Assembly: GCF_004357765.1 (NCBI RefSeq)
Contig: NZ_SMTE01000008.1
Coordinates: forward strand, 1 to 64,000
Reading direction: 5' to 3'
DNA: 64,000 nucleotides
Source of the DNA: Pseudomonas putida
Lineage (GTDB): Bacteria; Pseudomonadota; Gammaproteobacteria; Pseudomonadales; Pseudomonadaceae
Below the pieces are notes generated by a model. That model did no database searches and had not been told where the DNA came from. It saw only the letters and a list, made by a program, of their open reading frames with translations. Of the stretch, positions 36,130 to 45,106 are shown piece by piece (within the stretch, counting starts at the first letter, position 1; the number at the start of each line of letters is the position of its first letter). A program made the translations under genes and the position numbers.

Positions 36130-38718
36130 TCAGGCCGAGGCCTCGAGGAAATCCTGGGCAAAGCGCTGCAACACACCACCGGCCTCGTAGATCGACACTT
36201 CCTCCGCCGTGTCCAGACGGCAAGTCACCGGCACTTCGAAGCGGTCGCCATTCTTGCGCGTCACCACCAGCGCCAAGGTCGCACGCGGCGTGCGCGCCCC
36301 CAGGACGTCATAGGTCTCGCTGCCATCTAGGCCCAGGGTGTTGCGGTCGGTGCCCGGCTTGAACTCCAGCGGTAATACACCCATGCCCACCAGGTTGGTG
36401 CGATGGATACGCTCGAAGCCTTCGGCGACGATCGCTTCGACACCTGCCAATCGCACGCCCTTGGCCGCCCAATCGCGCGACGAACCCTGACCGTAGTCGG
36501 CACCGGCAACGATGATCAGCGGCTGCTTGCGTTGCATGTAGGTCTCGATGGCCTCCCACATGCGCGTCACCTTGCCCTCCGGCTCGATACGCGCCAGCGA
36601 CCCCTGTTGCACGCTGCCGTCTTCCTTGCGCACCATCTCGTTGAATAGCTTGGGGTTGGCGAAGGTGGCGCGCTGCGCGGTCAGATGATCGCCACGGTGG
36701 GTGGCGTAGGAGTTGAAGTCCTCTTCGGGCAGGCCCATTTTCGCCAAGTACTCGCCCGCGGCGCTGTCGAGCAGGATAGCGTTGGACGGCGACAGGTGGT
36801 CGGTGGTGATGTTGTCCGGCAGCACCGCCAGCGGGCGCATGCCGCGCAGAGTCCGCTCGCCGGCCAGAGCACCTTCCCAGTAAGGCGGCCGACGAATGTA
36901 GGTGCTCATAGGGCGCCATTCATACAGCGGCGGCACCTGCGGCCCGCGGTCCTCCTCGATGGCGAACATCGGGATGTAGACCTTGCGGAATTGCTCGGGC
37001 TTGACGGCGGCGCGCACCACTTCGTCGATTTCGGCGTCGCTCGGCCAGATATCCTTGAGGCAGATCTCCTTGCCATCGACCACGCCCAGCACATCCTTCT
37101 CGATGTCGAAACGGATGGTCCCGGCGATGGCGTAGGCCACCACCAGCGGCGGCGAAGCCAGGAACGCCTGCTTGGCATACGGATGGATACGTCCGTCGAA
37201 GTTGCGATTGCCCGACAACACCGCGGTGGCGTACAGATCGCGATCGATGATCTCCTGCTGAATCACCGGATCCAGGGCACCCGACATGCCATTGCAGGTG
37301 GTGCAGGCAAAGGCGACGATGCCAAAGCCCAACTGCTCCAGCTCTTTTTCCAGCCCTGCCTCTTCCAGGTACAACTGCACGGCCTTGGAACCCGGCGCCA
37401 ACGACGACTTGACCCAAGGCTTGCGGGCCAGGCCGAGTTTGTTGGCGTTGCGCGCCAACAGACCTGCGGCGATCACGTTGCGCGGATTGCTGGTGTTGGT
37501 GCAACTGGTGATGGCGGCGATGATCACCGCGCCGTCGGGCATCTGTCCGGGTACTGCTTCCCACGCCCCGGCAATGCCCTTGGCCGCCAGATCGCTGGTG
37601 GCCACACGGGCGTGCGGGTTGGACGGGCCGGCCATGTTGCGCACCACGCTGGACAGATCGAAGTGCAGCACCCGCTCGTATTCGGCATTGATCAGGCTGT
37701 CGGCCCACAGGCCGGTCGCCTTGGCATAGGTTTCCACCAACTGCACCTGCTGCGCTTCGCGGCCGGTGAGCGTGAGGTAATCGAGGGTCTGCTGGTCGAT
37801 GGCGAACATCGCGGCAGTGGCGCCGTACTCCGGGGCCATGTTGGAGATGGTCGCCCGGTCGCCCAGGGTCAGGGCACGAGCGCCTTCGCCGTAGAATTCG
37901 AGATAGGCGCCGACCACTTTCTGCTTGCGCAGGAATTCGGTCAGGGCCAGTACCAGGTCGGTGGCGGTGATGTTCGGCGCCAGTTTGCCGCTCAGTTCGA
38001 CGCCTACGATTTCCGGCAGACGCATCCACGAGGCGCGGCCCAGCATCACGTTCTCGGCCTCGAGACCGCCCACCCCGATGGCGATCACACCCAAGGCATC
38101 GACGTGGGGGGTGTGGCTGTCGGTGCCGACACAAGTGTCCGGATAGGCTACGCCGCGATCGCTGTGAATCACCGGCGACATCTTCTCCAGGTTGATCTGG
38201 TGCATGATGCCGTTGCCAGGCTGGATCACGTCGACGTTCTTGAAGGCTTTCTTGGTCCAATTGATGAAATGGAAGCGGTCTTCGTTGCGACGGTCCTCGA
38301 TGGCGCGGTTCTTGTCGAACGCCTGGGGATCGAAGCCACCGCATTCCACAGCCAGCGAGTGATCGACGATCAGCTGCACCGGCACCACAGGATTGACCTG
38401 GGCTGGGTCGCCGCCCTTGTCGGCGATGGCATCGCGCAGCCCGGCAAGATCGACCAGGGCGGTCTGGCCGAGGATGTCATGACACACCACCCGGGCCGGG
38501 AACCATGGGAAATCGAGATCGCGCTTGCGTTCGATGAGCTGGCCGAGCGAGGCGTCCAGGGTGGCCGGATCGCAGCGGCGCACCAGGTTCTCGGCGAGCA
38601 CGCGGGAGGTGTAAGGCAAGCCGTCGTAGGCGCCAGGCTTGATCGCCTCGACTGCCGCACGGGCGTCGAAGAAGTCCAGGTCGGTGCCTGGCAGAGGTTT
38701 ACGGTAGGTCGTGTTCAT
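36130..38718 (-). CDS. acnD: Fe/S-dependent 2-methylisocitrate dehydratase AcnD
   Basis: An 862-residue aconitase-A-like enzyme that dehydrates 2-methylcitrate, working with PrpF. The start is ATG 38718 (NTTYRKPLPGTDLDFFDARAAVEAI after Met). Cluster cysteines are in ITSCTNTSNPRNVI and AFACTTCNGMSG; the substrate site includes DYGQGSSRDWAAKG near the C-terminus. Together with prpF it defines the AcnD/PrpF variant of the methylcitrate pathway. It is separated by a REP pair from prpF and by 78 bp from prpC. Confidence 0.95.
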   Translation of the reverse strand: MNTTYRKPLPGTDLDFFDARAAVEAIKPGAYDGLPYTSRVLAENLVRRCDPATLDASLGQLIERKRDLDFPWFPARVVCHDILGQTALVDLAGLRDAIADKGGDPAQVNPVVPVQLIVDHSLAVECGGFDPQAFDKNRAIEDRRNEDRFHFINWTKKAFKNVDVIQPGNGIMHQINLEKMSPVIHSDRGVAYPDTCVGTDSHTPHVDALGVIAIGVGGLEAENVMLGRASWMRLPEIVGVELSGKLAPNITATDLVLALTEFLRKQKVVGAYLEFYGEGARALTLGDRATISNMAPEYGATAAMFAIDQQTLDYLTLTGREAQQVQLVETYAKATGLWADSLINAEYERVLHFDLSSVVRNMAGPSNPHARVATSDLAAKGIAGAWEAVPGQMPDGAVIIAAITSCTNTSNPRNVIAAGLLARNANKLGLARKPWVKSSLAPGSKAVQLYLEEAGLEKELEQLGFGIVAFACTTCNGMSGALDPVIQQEIIDRDLYATAVLSGNRNFDGRIHPYAKQAFLASPPLVVAYAIAGTIRFDIEKDVLGVVDGKEICLKDIWPSDAEIDEVVRAAVKPEQFRKVYIPMFAIEEDRGPQVPPLYEWRPMSTYIRRPPYWEGALAGERTLRGMRPLAVLPDNITTDHLSPSNAILLDSAAGEYLAKMGLPEEDFNSYATHRGDHLTAQRATFANPKLFNEMVRKEDGSVQQGSLARIEPEGKVTRMWEAIETYMQRKQPLIIVAGADYGQGSSRDWAAKGVRLAGVEAIVAEGFERIHRTNLVGMGVLPLEFKPGTDRNTLGLDGSETYDVLGARTPRATLALVVTRKNGDRFEVPVTCRLDTAEEVSIYEAGGVLQRFAQDFLEASA

Positions 38719-38796
38719 AGCGTTATCAGGCTCGGTCACAAGGGGCGGAAGGCGGCTCCGTCCCTGTGGGACCGGGCTTGCCTCTCAGTGTTGCTT

Positions 38797-39924
38797 TCAG
38801 CGCTGATCGATCGGCACGAACTGGCGCTGGTCGACGCCGGTGTACTCGGCGCTCGGGCGAATGATGCGGTTGTTGGCACGCTGCTCGTAGACGTGCGCCG
38901 CCCAGCCGGTCAGGCGCGAGCAGACGAATATCGGGGTGAACAGCTTGGTCGGAATGCCCATGAAGTGGTACGCCGAGGCATGGTAGAAGTCGGCGTTGGG
39001 GAACAGGCGCTTCTGTTCCCACATGGTCTTGTCGATGGCTTCGGAGACCGGATACAGAACGGTATCGCCCACTGCATCGGCCAACTGCTTCGACCAGCCC
39101 TTGATCACCTCGTTGCGCGGGTCGGACTCCTTGTAGATGGCATGCCCGAAGCCCATGATCTTGTCCTTGCGCTCGAGCATGCGCAGCAGCTCGGCCGTCG
39201 CCTCCTGTGGGCTCTGGAAGCGCTCGATCAACTCCATCGCCGCCTCGTTGGCGCCACCGTGCAGGGGCCCGCGCAGTGCGCCGATGGCTGCTGTGATGCA
39301 GGAATACAGGTCGGACAGGGTCGAGGCGCAGACCCGTGCGGTGAAGGTCGAGGCGTTGAATTCGTGCTCGGCGTAGAGAATCAGCGACACGTTCATGACC
39401 TTGACGTGCAGCTCGCTGGGCTTCTTGCCGTGCAACAGGTACAGGAAGTGCCCGCCCAGGGTGTCTTCCTCGCTGCTGCAGTCGATGCGCACGCCGTGGT
39501 GGGTGAAGCGATACCAATAGCACATCATCGCTGGGAACAGCGCCAGCAGTCGGTCGGTCTTGTCGCGCTGTTGCTCGAAGGTCAACTCGGGTTCGAGGGT
39601 GCCCAGCACCGAGCAGCCGGTACGCATCACATCCATCGGATGGGCGTCTCGCGGAATGCGCTCGAGCACCTCCTTCAGCGCCTGGGGCAGTTCACGCAAG
39701 CTCTTGAGCTTAACCTTGTATTCGGCAAGCTCGGCCTTGCTCGGCAACTCGCCATACAGCAGCAGATAGGCCACTTCTTCGAATTCGGCGCCTGCGGCGA
39801 GGTCACGAACGTCGTAGCCACGGTAGGTCAGGCCGGCGCCGGCCTGGCCGACCGTGGACAGTGCAGTCTGGCCGGCCACCTGGCCACGCAGGCCTGCGCC
39901 ACTGAGTACTTTTGCTTCGGCCAT
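38797..39924 (-). CDS. prpC: 2-methylcitrate synthase
   Basis: A 375-residue citrate-synthase-fold enzyme that joins propionyl-CoA and oxaloacetate to give 2-methylcitrate. It has the N-terminal LRGQVAGQTALSTVGQAGAGLTYRGYDVRDLA, the catalytic histidines in GGANEAAMELIERF and GFGHAIYKESDPRNEVIKGW, and a C-terminal PSAEYTGVDQRQFVPIDQR typical of PrpC. AGGAG stands 6 bases before the ATG. It is the second enzyme gene of the operon. Confidence 0.95.
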   Translation of the reverse strand: MAEAKVLSGAGLRGQVAGQTALSTVGQAGAGLTYRGYDVRDLAAGAEFEEVAYLLLYGELPSKAELAEYKVKLKSLRELPQALKEVLERIPRDAHPMDVMRTGCSVLGTLEPELTFEQQRDKTDRLLALFPAMMCYWYRFTHHGVRIDCSSEEDTLGGHFLYLLHGKKPSELHVKVMNVSLILYAEHEFNASTFTARVCASTLSDLYSCITAAIGALRGPLHGGANEAAMELIERFQSPQEATAELLRMLERKDKIMGFGHAIYKESDPRNEVIKGWSKQLADAVGDTVLYPVSEAIDKTMWEQKRLFPNADFYHASAYHFMGIPTKLFTPIFVCSRLTGWAAHVYEQRANNRIIRPSAEYTGVDQRQFVPIDQR

Positions 39925-40015
39925 GGTGCTTCTCCTTTCTTGAACTTGTTATGGAATTCTTCTGGCTAATCAGCTTTGCCTGTGCCAGCGAAGAGGCCGA
40001 CACAGGCACGATCAC

Positions 40016-40906
40016 TCAACCTTTCTTCTGCGCGAACAAGGCATCCAGGCTCTGCTCGAAGGCGTGATAGCCAATGGCATCGTAGAGCTCCATGCGGGTC
40101 TGCATGGTGTCGATCACGTTCTTCTGCGTACCATCACGGCGCAGCGCGGTGTAGACGTTTTCGGCGGCCTTGTTCATGGCACGGAAGGCCGACAGCGGGT
40201 ACAGCGCCAGCGACACATCGGCCGAGGCCAGTTCTTCGGTGGTGTACAGCGGCGTGGCGCCGAATTCGGTGATGTTGGCCAGGATCGGCGCACCCACGCG
40301 CTCGGCGAAGGTCTTGTACATCGACAGCTCGGTGATAGCCTCGGGGAAAATCATGTCGGCCCCGGCCTCGATGCACGCTGCAGCGCGATCCAGGGCGGCG
40401 TCCAGGCCCTCGACGGCCAACGCGTCGGTGCGCGCCATGATCACGAAGCTGTCGTCGCTGCGCGCATCCACCGCGGCCTTGATGCGATCGACCATCTCCT
40501 GCTGAGTGACGATTTCCTTGTTCGGCCGGTGACCGCAACGCTTGGCTCCGACCTGGTCTTCGATGTGAATCGCGGCGGCGCCGAACTTGATCATCGACTT
40601 GACGGTACGCGCGACGTTGAAGGCCGAAGCGCCGAAGCCGGTGTCGACATCCACCAGCAGCGGCAGGTCGCACACGTCGGTGATGCGGCGCACGTCGGTG
40701 AGCACGTCATCCAGGCCAGTGATGCCAAGGTCCGGCAACCCCAGGGAGCCTGCAGCCACGCCACCACCGGACAGGTAGATGGCCTTGAACCCGGCGCGCT
40801 TGGCCAACAGGGCATGGTTGGCGTTGATGGTACCGACCACTTGCAACGGATGTTCGGCGGCGACGGCATCGCGGAAACGCTGGCCGGGCGTGCTCTTCAC
40901 AGTCAT
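40016..40906 (-). CDS. prpB: 2-methylisocitrate lyase
   Basis: A 296-residue lyase of the isocitrate lyase/PEP mutase family, splitting 2-methylisocitrate to pyruvate and succinate. It has [20 protein letters not shown], the metal-binding [10 protein letters not shown], and the active-site loop [19 protein letters not shown]. It overlaps the stop of the regulator by 4 bp (ATGA), so the regulator and first enzyme are co-translated. It starts the catabolic part of the operon. Confidence 0.96.
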   Translation of the reverse strand: MTVKSTPGQRFRDAVAAEHPLQVVGTINANHALLAKRAGFKAIYLSGGGVAAGSLGLPDLGITGLDDVLTDVRRITDVCDLPLLVDVDTGFGASAFNVARTVKSMIKFGAAAIHIEDQVGAKRCGHRPNKEIVTQQEMVDRIKAAVDARSDDSFVIMARTDALAVEGLDAALDRAAACIEAGADMIFPEAITELSMYKTFAERVGAPILANITEFGATPLYTTEELASADVSLALYPLSAFRAMNKAAENVYTALRRDGTQKNVIDTMQTRMELYDAIGYHAFEQSLDALFAQKKG

Positions 40907-41619
40907 GAATCACCTCGGGGGCTGTTGTTGTTGGCGTCCAGGTAATGACGCTGAATGTTGCGTTTGGAGGCGCCGATATGGCGGCGCATCAGGAGTTCGG
41001 CCAGCTCACCATCACGCTCGGCGATGGCGTCGAGGATGCGGTGATGCTCGGAAAAAGCCTGGCGCGGCCGGTTGGGCGTGGCGGAGAACTGGATGCGGTA
41101 CATGCGCACCAACTGGTACAGCTCACCACAAAGCATCTTGACCAGCGTCTGGTTGCCGCTGCCCTGGATGATGCGGTAGTGGAAGTCGTAGTCGCCTTCC
41201 TGCTGGTAGTAGCCGACCCCGGCCTGGAAGGCCGCATCGCGCTCGTGGGTATCGAGAACCCGACGCAATTCGTCGATCTCGGCCTGACTCATGCGCTCGG
41301 CGGCGAGGCGACAGGCCATGCCTTCGAGCGACTCACGAATCTCGTACAGCTCGACCAGCTCGGCGGGGTCCAGCGACACCACCCGCGCTCCCACATGCGG
41401 CACCCGCACCAGCAGGCGCTGGCCTTCCAGACGGTGGATGGCCTCGCGCAGCGGGCCACGGCTGATGCCATAGGTACGCGCCAGCTCCGGTTCGGAGATC
41501 TTGCTGCCAGGGGCGATCTCACCCTTGACGATGGCAGCCTGGATGCAACGGAAGACATGCTCGGACAAGGTTTCCGTTTCGTCTGATTGCGCAAGGCTGG
41601 AGGGAGAAACGTCGAGCAT
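40903..41619 (-). CDS. prpR: GntR (FCD) family regulator of the prp operon
   Basis: A 238-residue repressor-type protein: winged helix-turn-helix ([63 protein letters not shown]) and an FCD effector domain with candidate metal/ligand residues ([25 protein letters not shown]). The start chosen is ATG 41619 with AAGG 10 bases upstream; an in-frame ATG at 41643 would coincide with the predicted transcription start. It is first in the operon and overlaps prpB. It differs from the enteric PrpR, an unrelated sigma-54 activator. Autoregulation is likely from nearby operator-like sites. Confidence 0.9.
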   Translation of the reverse strand: MLDVSPSSLAQSDETETLSEHVFRCIQAAIVKGEIAPGSKISEPELARTYGISRGPLREAIHRLEGQRLLVRVPHVGARVVSLDPAELVELYEIRESLEGMACRLAAERMSQAEIDELRRVLDTHERDAAFQAGVGYYQQEGDYDFHYRIIQGSGNQTLVKMLCGELYQLVRMYRIQFSATPNRPRQAFSEHHRILDAIAERDGELAELLMRRHIGASKRNIQRHYLDANNNSPRGDS

Positions 41620-41620
41620 A

Positions 41621-41629
41621 TTGTCAACA
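41621..41629. promoter_or_regulatory. TTGTCAACA site at the prpR start
   Basis: TTGTCAACA resembles one copy of the upstream palindrome ATTGTCGACAAT and the GntR/FadR-type TnGTnnACnA pattern. It lies just upstream of ATG 41619, inside the predicted 5' leader. Confidence 0.5.
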
Positions 41630-41650
41630 CCTTTTAAATCCATAAGGCGA

Positions 41651-41679
41651 AAATTAGCGAATCAACTCCACCTAGTCAA
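41651..41679 (-). promoter_or_regulatory. Sigma-70 promoter of the prp operon
   Basis: On the minus strand TTGACT (41679-41674) and TAATTT (41656-41651) are spaced by exactly 17 bases. Transcription would begin near 41644, placing ATG 41619 in a short leader. Confidence 0.75.
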
Positions 41680-41692
41680 AGAAAAATTCAAT

Positions 41693-41704
41693 ATTGTCGA
41701 CAAT
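41693..41704. promoter_or_regulatory. Perfect 12-bp palindrome, probable GntR operator
   Basis: ATTGTCGACAAT is a perfect palindrome 14 bp upstream of the -35 box and contains TTGTCGACAA, which fits the TnGTnnACnA site of FadR/FCD-type GntR regulators. A third related copy TTGTCGACA is at 41832-41840. Confidence 0.65.
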
Positions 41705-41913
41705 CGTCTAAGAGCGAACTTAACCCGTTTCGCTGCTGTCAGATCGCGACGCGCTGGCGCCCAGGCGTTGCCGTGATAGAATGCCGCGCCTCCCACGGAG
41801 TATGGACAGTGTGTCCGTCGGCAGCCGCAGGTTGTCGACAGATGAACGAGGAAGCTTGCGCAGTACTTGCCAGTCGCCTTGCCCCGAACTTTGCACAGCA
41901 CCGCGCCAGGACT

Positions 41914-42450
41914 ATGAGACTTACACCCGTTTTATTGCTGTTATGCATGTCCCTGTTGCCGGCCCTCGGCCAAGCCGCAGGCAAGACCGTCTACGGTCTC
42001 AACGAATATGCCCGACTGGGTGGCCTCGACCTCGAAGTGGCCGCCAAGCTCGACACCGGAGCCAAGACCGCTTCGCTCAGCGCCCGCGACATCAAGCGCT
42101 TCAAGCGCGACGGGGAAAGCTGGGTGCGGTTCTACCTGGCCATCGATGCCGCCCACTCGCATCCGATCGAACGCCCCCTGGCCCGCGTCAGCAAGATCAA
42201 GCGCCGTGCCGGCGACTATGATGCAGAGTCGGGCAAGGCCTATACGGCCCGCCCGGTCATCGAACTCGAAATCTGCATGGGTCAGGCCCTGCGCACCATC
42301 GAAGTCAACCTCACCGACCGCAGCGCGTTCCAGTTCCCGCTGCTGATCGGCTCCGAGGCGCTCAAGCACTTCGACGCGCTGGTCGACCCAAGCCTTAAAT
42401 ACGCGGCCGGCAAACCTGCCTGTGCCACCGACGCTCCCAAAGCAGAGTAA
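41914..42450 (+). CDS. Retropepsin-like aspartic protease, exported (formerly DUF/Zn_protease, RimK-associated)
   Basis: A 178-residue protein with a signal peptide (MRLTPVLLLLCMSLLPALGQAAG) followed by a single retropepsin-like domain. The catalytic Asp47 is in AAKLDTGAKTASLSA, and the second conserved element is FPLLIGSEALKHFDALVDPS. Families of this fold were once annotated as ATP-dependent zinc proteases because they neighbour RimK-type ligases. An extended -10 box TGATAGAAT is at 41774-41782. It lies 5 bp before the transglutaminase-like gene and probably acts in the periplasm as part of a three-gene system whose substrate is unknown. Confidence 0.85.
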   Translation: MRLTPVLLLLCMSLLPALGQAAGKTVYGLNEYARLGGLDLEVAAKLDTGAKTASLSARDIKRFKRDGESWVRFYLAIDAAHSHPIERPLARVSKIKRRAGDYDAESGKAYTARPVIELEICMGQALRTIEVNLTDRSAFQFPLLIGSEALKHFDALVDPSLKYAAGKPACATDAPKAE

Positions 42451-42455
42451 CCCCG

Positions 42456-43991
42456 ATGCGCTCCCTTACCCTCCATTTGAAAGTCCTCATCACCGTGCTG
42501 GTGCTACTGGGCGTGGCGGTCACGGCTTATCAGATCTTCGTCCTCGGCATTCCGGTGACCGAAGACGAAACCGACGACCTGTGGAACATCGACGCCAAGG
42601 TCGAATTCGTTGCCAGCGCCAAGGACCCGGTCAAGGTGCAGATGTTCGTGCCCCCGCTGAACCGCGACTACGTGAGCCTCAACGAGAGCTTCATCTCCAA
42701 CAACTACGGGGTGAGCGTCAACCGCGCCGACGGCAACCGCAAGGTGACCTGGTCGGCACGCCGCGCCAGCGGCAATCAGACCCTCTACTATCGCCTGGTG
42801 CTGACCAAGCGCTACAGCACCGAGAAGAGCACGGTCAAGGGCCCGACTTTCCGCGACAGCCTGGCCGTCGAAGGCCCCGAGAAGATTGCCGCCGAGGCTC
42901 TGATGGCGCCGATTCGCCAGCACTCGGCCGACGTCGAGACCTTCGTCAGCGAAACCATCAAGCGGGTCAACAACCTCAACGACGACAACGTCAAGTTGCT
43001 GCTGGCAGGCGATACCTCGTCGATGAAGAAGGCCCAGGTCATCGACCTGCTGCTGTCGATCGCCCATGTGCCGATGGAAAAGGTCCACACCATTCGCCTG
43101 GTGGCCGACACGCCGCAATCCCCTGAACTGTGGCTGCGCAGCTTCAACGGCAACGACTGGCTGTACTTCAACCCCGACACCGGCGAGCAAGGCCTGCCGA
43201 ACGACCGCCTGCTGTGGTGGACCGGTGACGACAATCTGGTCACCATCGATGGCGGCAAGAAGGCCAACGTCACCTTCAGCATGAACAACAGCGAGATGAA
43301 CGCCATCCGCCTGGCCAAGCTGACCGACGAGAATACCGACGCCGACTTCCTCGAGTACTCGCTGTACGGCCTGCCGCTGCAGACCCAGCAGACCTTCATG
43401 ATCATGGTAATGATCCCGATCGGCGTCCTGGTGATCCTGGTCCTGCGCAACCTGATCGGTATCCAGACCCTGGGCACCTTCACCCCGGTGCTGATCGCCC
43501 TGGCCTTCCGCGAAACCCAGCTGGGCTTCGGCATCGTGCTGTTCACCGTGATCACCGCACTGGGCCTGTCGCTGCGCTCCTACCTCGAACACCTGAAGCT
43601 GCAGATGCTGCCGCGCCTGTCGGTGGTGCTGACCTTCGTTGTGGTACTGATCGCCGCGATCAGCCTGTTCAGCCACAAACTGGGCCTGGAGCGTGGGCTG
43701 TCGGTCGCACTGTTCCCGATGGTGATCCTGACCATGACCATCGAGCGCCTGTCGATCACCTGGGAAGAGCGTGGCGGCGGCCATGCCATGAAAGTGGCCA
43801 TCGGCACCCTGTTCGCCGCATCCCTGGCGCACCTGCTGATGATGGTGCCGGAGCTGGTCTACTTCGTCTTCACCTTCCCGGCGGTACTGCTGATTCTGGT
43901 GGGCTTCATGCTGGCGATGGGTCGCTACCGTGGCTACCGCCTGACTGAGCTCGTTCGCTTCAAGGCATTCGTCAAAAAGGGCGACGTGTGA
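42456..43991 (+). CDS. Inactive transglutaminase fused to membrane helices (7TM type)
   Basis: A 511-residue membrane protein. An N-terminal anchor (residues 8-28) is followed by a periplasmic domain of about 280 residues ending in the transglutaminase-like part (AQVIDLLLSIAHVPMEKVHTIRLVAD, NDWLYFNPDTGEQGLP), which lacks the catalytic Cys-His-Asp set, as named for this family. Six to seven helices follow (TFMIMVMIPIGVLVILVLRNLIG to LLILVGFMLAMGRYRG). The gene sits between the protease and the ATP-grasp gene and overlaps the latter's ATG. It probably recognises a peptide substrate or forms a transporter-like part; not proven. Confidence 0.85.
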   Translation: MRSLTLHLKVLITVLVLLGVAVTAYQIFVLGIPVTEDETDDLWNIDAKVEFVASAKDPVKVQMFVPPLNRDYVSLNESFISNNYGVSVNRADGNRKVTWSARRASGNQTLYYRLVLTKRYSTEKSTVKGPTFRDSLAVEGPEKIAAEALMAPIRQHSADVETFVSETIKRVNNLNDDNVKLLLAGDTSSMKKAQVIDLLLSIAHVPMEKVHTIRLVADTPQSPELWLRSFNGNDWLYFNPDTGEQGLPNDRLLWWTGDDNLVTIDGGKKANVTFSMNNSEMNAIRLAKLTDENTDADFLEYSLYGLPLQTQQTFMIMVMIPIGVLVILVLRNLIGIQTLGTFTPVLIALAFRETQLGFGIVLFTVITALGLSLRSYLEHLKLQMLPRLSVVLTFVVVLIAAISLFSHKLGLERGLSVALFPMVILTMTIERLSITWEERGGGHAMKVAIGTLFAASLAHLLMMVPELVYFVFTFPAVLLILVGFMLAMGRYRGYRLTELVRFKAFVKKGDV

Positions 43992-44971
43992 TGTTTGGCC
44001 TGATCAAGACATGGAAAGCCCTGGAGGCCCGGGGCATCATGGGTATCAACCGGCGCAATGCGGACTATGTCCTGAAGTACAACAAGCGCAACCTGTACCC
44101 GATCGTCGACGACAAGATCATCACCAAGGAGCGCGCCCTCGCAGCCGGGATCCATGTGCCTGAGATGTACGGCATCATCGAGACCGAGAAGCAGATCGAG
44201 AAACTCGACGAGATCATCGGTGGGCGCAACGACTTCGTCATCAAGCCGGCCCAGGGCGCCGGCGGTGACGGCATCATGGTGATCGCCGACCGCTTCGAGG
44301 ACAACTACCGCACGGTCTCGGGCAAGATCATCAGTCACGAGGAGATCGAGCACCAGATCTCCAGCATCCTCACCGGCCTCTACTCGCTGGGCGGCCATCG
44401 CGACCGGGCGCTGATCGAGTACCGGGTGACCCCGGACCAGATCTTCAAGAGCATCAGCTATGAAGGCGTACCGGATATCCGCATCATCGTGTTGATGGGC
44501 TATCCGGTGATGGCCATGCTGCGCTTACCGACCCGCCAGTCCGGAGGCAAGGCCAACCTGCACCAAGGCGCCATCGGCGTGGGTGTCGACCTGGCGACCG
44601 GGGTGACCCTGCGCGGCACCTGGCTCAACCGCATCATCAGCAAGCACCCGGACACCACCAATGCGGTGGACGGCGTGCAATTGCCGAACTGGGATGGCTT
44701 CATGAAGCTGGCTGCCAGCTGCTATGAACTGTGCGGGCTGGGCTATATCGGGGTGGACATGGTACTGGACCAGGAAAAGGGCCCATTGATCCTCGAACTC
44801 AACGCCCGCCCGGGCCTGAACATCCAGATCGCCAACGACTGCGGCCTGACCCAGCGCACCCACGCCATCGAGGCCCACCTGGAGGCACTGGCAAAGGATG
44901 GCGTGACCGAGGATGCCGAGCAGCGCGTACGGGTTGCCCAAGGGCTGTTCGGGCACGTGCAACCTCGCTAG
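43991..44971 (+). CDS. Alpha-L-glutamate ligase-like ATP-grasp protein
   Basis: A 326-residue cytoplasmic protein of the ATP-grasp fold related to RimK-type ligases. ATP-binding elements are visible: NDFVIKPAQGAGGDGIMVI, and metal-binding residues in GPLILELNARPGLNIQIAN; the substrate side has TRQSGGKANLHQGAIGVGVDLATG. The start ATG 43991 overlaps the transglutaminase stop (a GTG 43988 also exists). The conserved trio protease-transglutaminase-ligase has been noted by comparative genomics as a possible peptide-tagging or cell-surface peptide synthesis system. Confidence 0.88.
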   Translation: MFGLIKTWKALEARGIMGINRRNADYVLKYNKRNLYPIVDDKIITKERALAAGIHVPEMYGIIETEKQIEKLDEIIGGRNDFVIKPAQGAGGDGIMVIADRFEDNYRTVSGKIISHEEIEHQISSILTGLYSLGGHRDRALIEYRVTPDQIFKSISYEGVPDIRIIVLMGYPVMAMLRLPTRQSGGKANLHQGAIGVGVDLATGVTLRGTWLNRIISKHPDTTNAVDGVQLPNWDGFMKLAASCYELCGLGYIGVDMVLDQEKGPLILELNARPGLNIQIANDCGLTQRTHAIEAHLEALAKDGVTEDAEQRVRVAQGLFGHVQPR

Positions 44972-44981
44972 GCCTGCAACG

Positions 44982-45010
44982 CCCCTTCGCGGGACATGCC
45001 CGCGAAGGGG
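44982..45010. repeat. REP hairpin after the ATP-grasp gene
   Basis: CCCCTTCGCGGG (44982-44993) and CCCGCGAAGGGG (44999-45010) form a 12-bp perfect stem with a 5-base loop. It lies 11 bases after the stop and probably helps end the operon. Confidence 0.8.
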
Positions 45011-45106
45011 GCGGAACACGATGGTCGTATGTCGCGCCAAAGCTAGGCGCATCTCCCTCACAGGTCTACAATCGCCCTCCTCGCTTTTACATCGCCGTCC
45101 ATACTG

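Noticed and set aside
36685-39969. A 1094-codon open frame antisense to acnD and prpC
   Set aside because: Same cause: it covers two well-identified genes and its sequence has no recognisable domain.
41643-41643. ATG 41643 as the prpR start
   Set aside because: It coincides with the predicted transcription start, so it would be leaderless; ATG 41619 has AAGG upstream.
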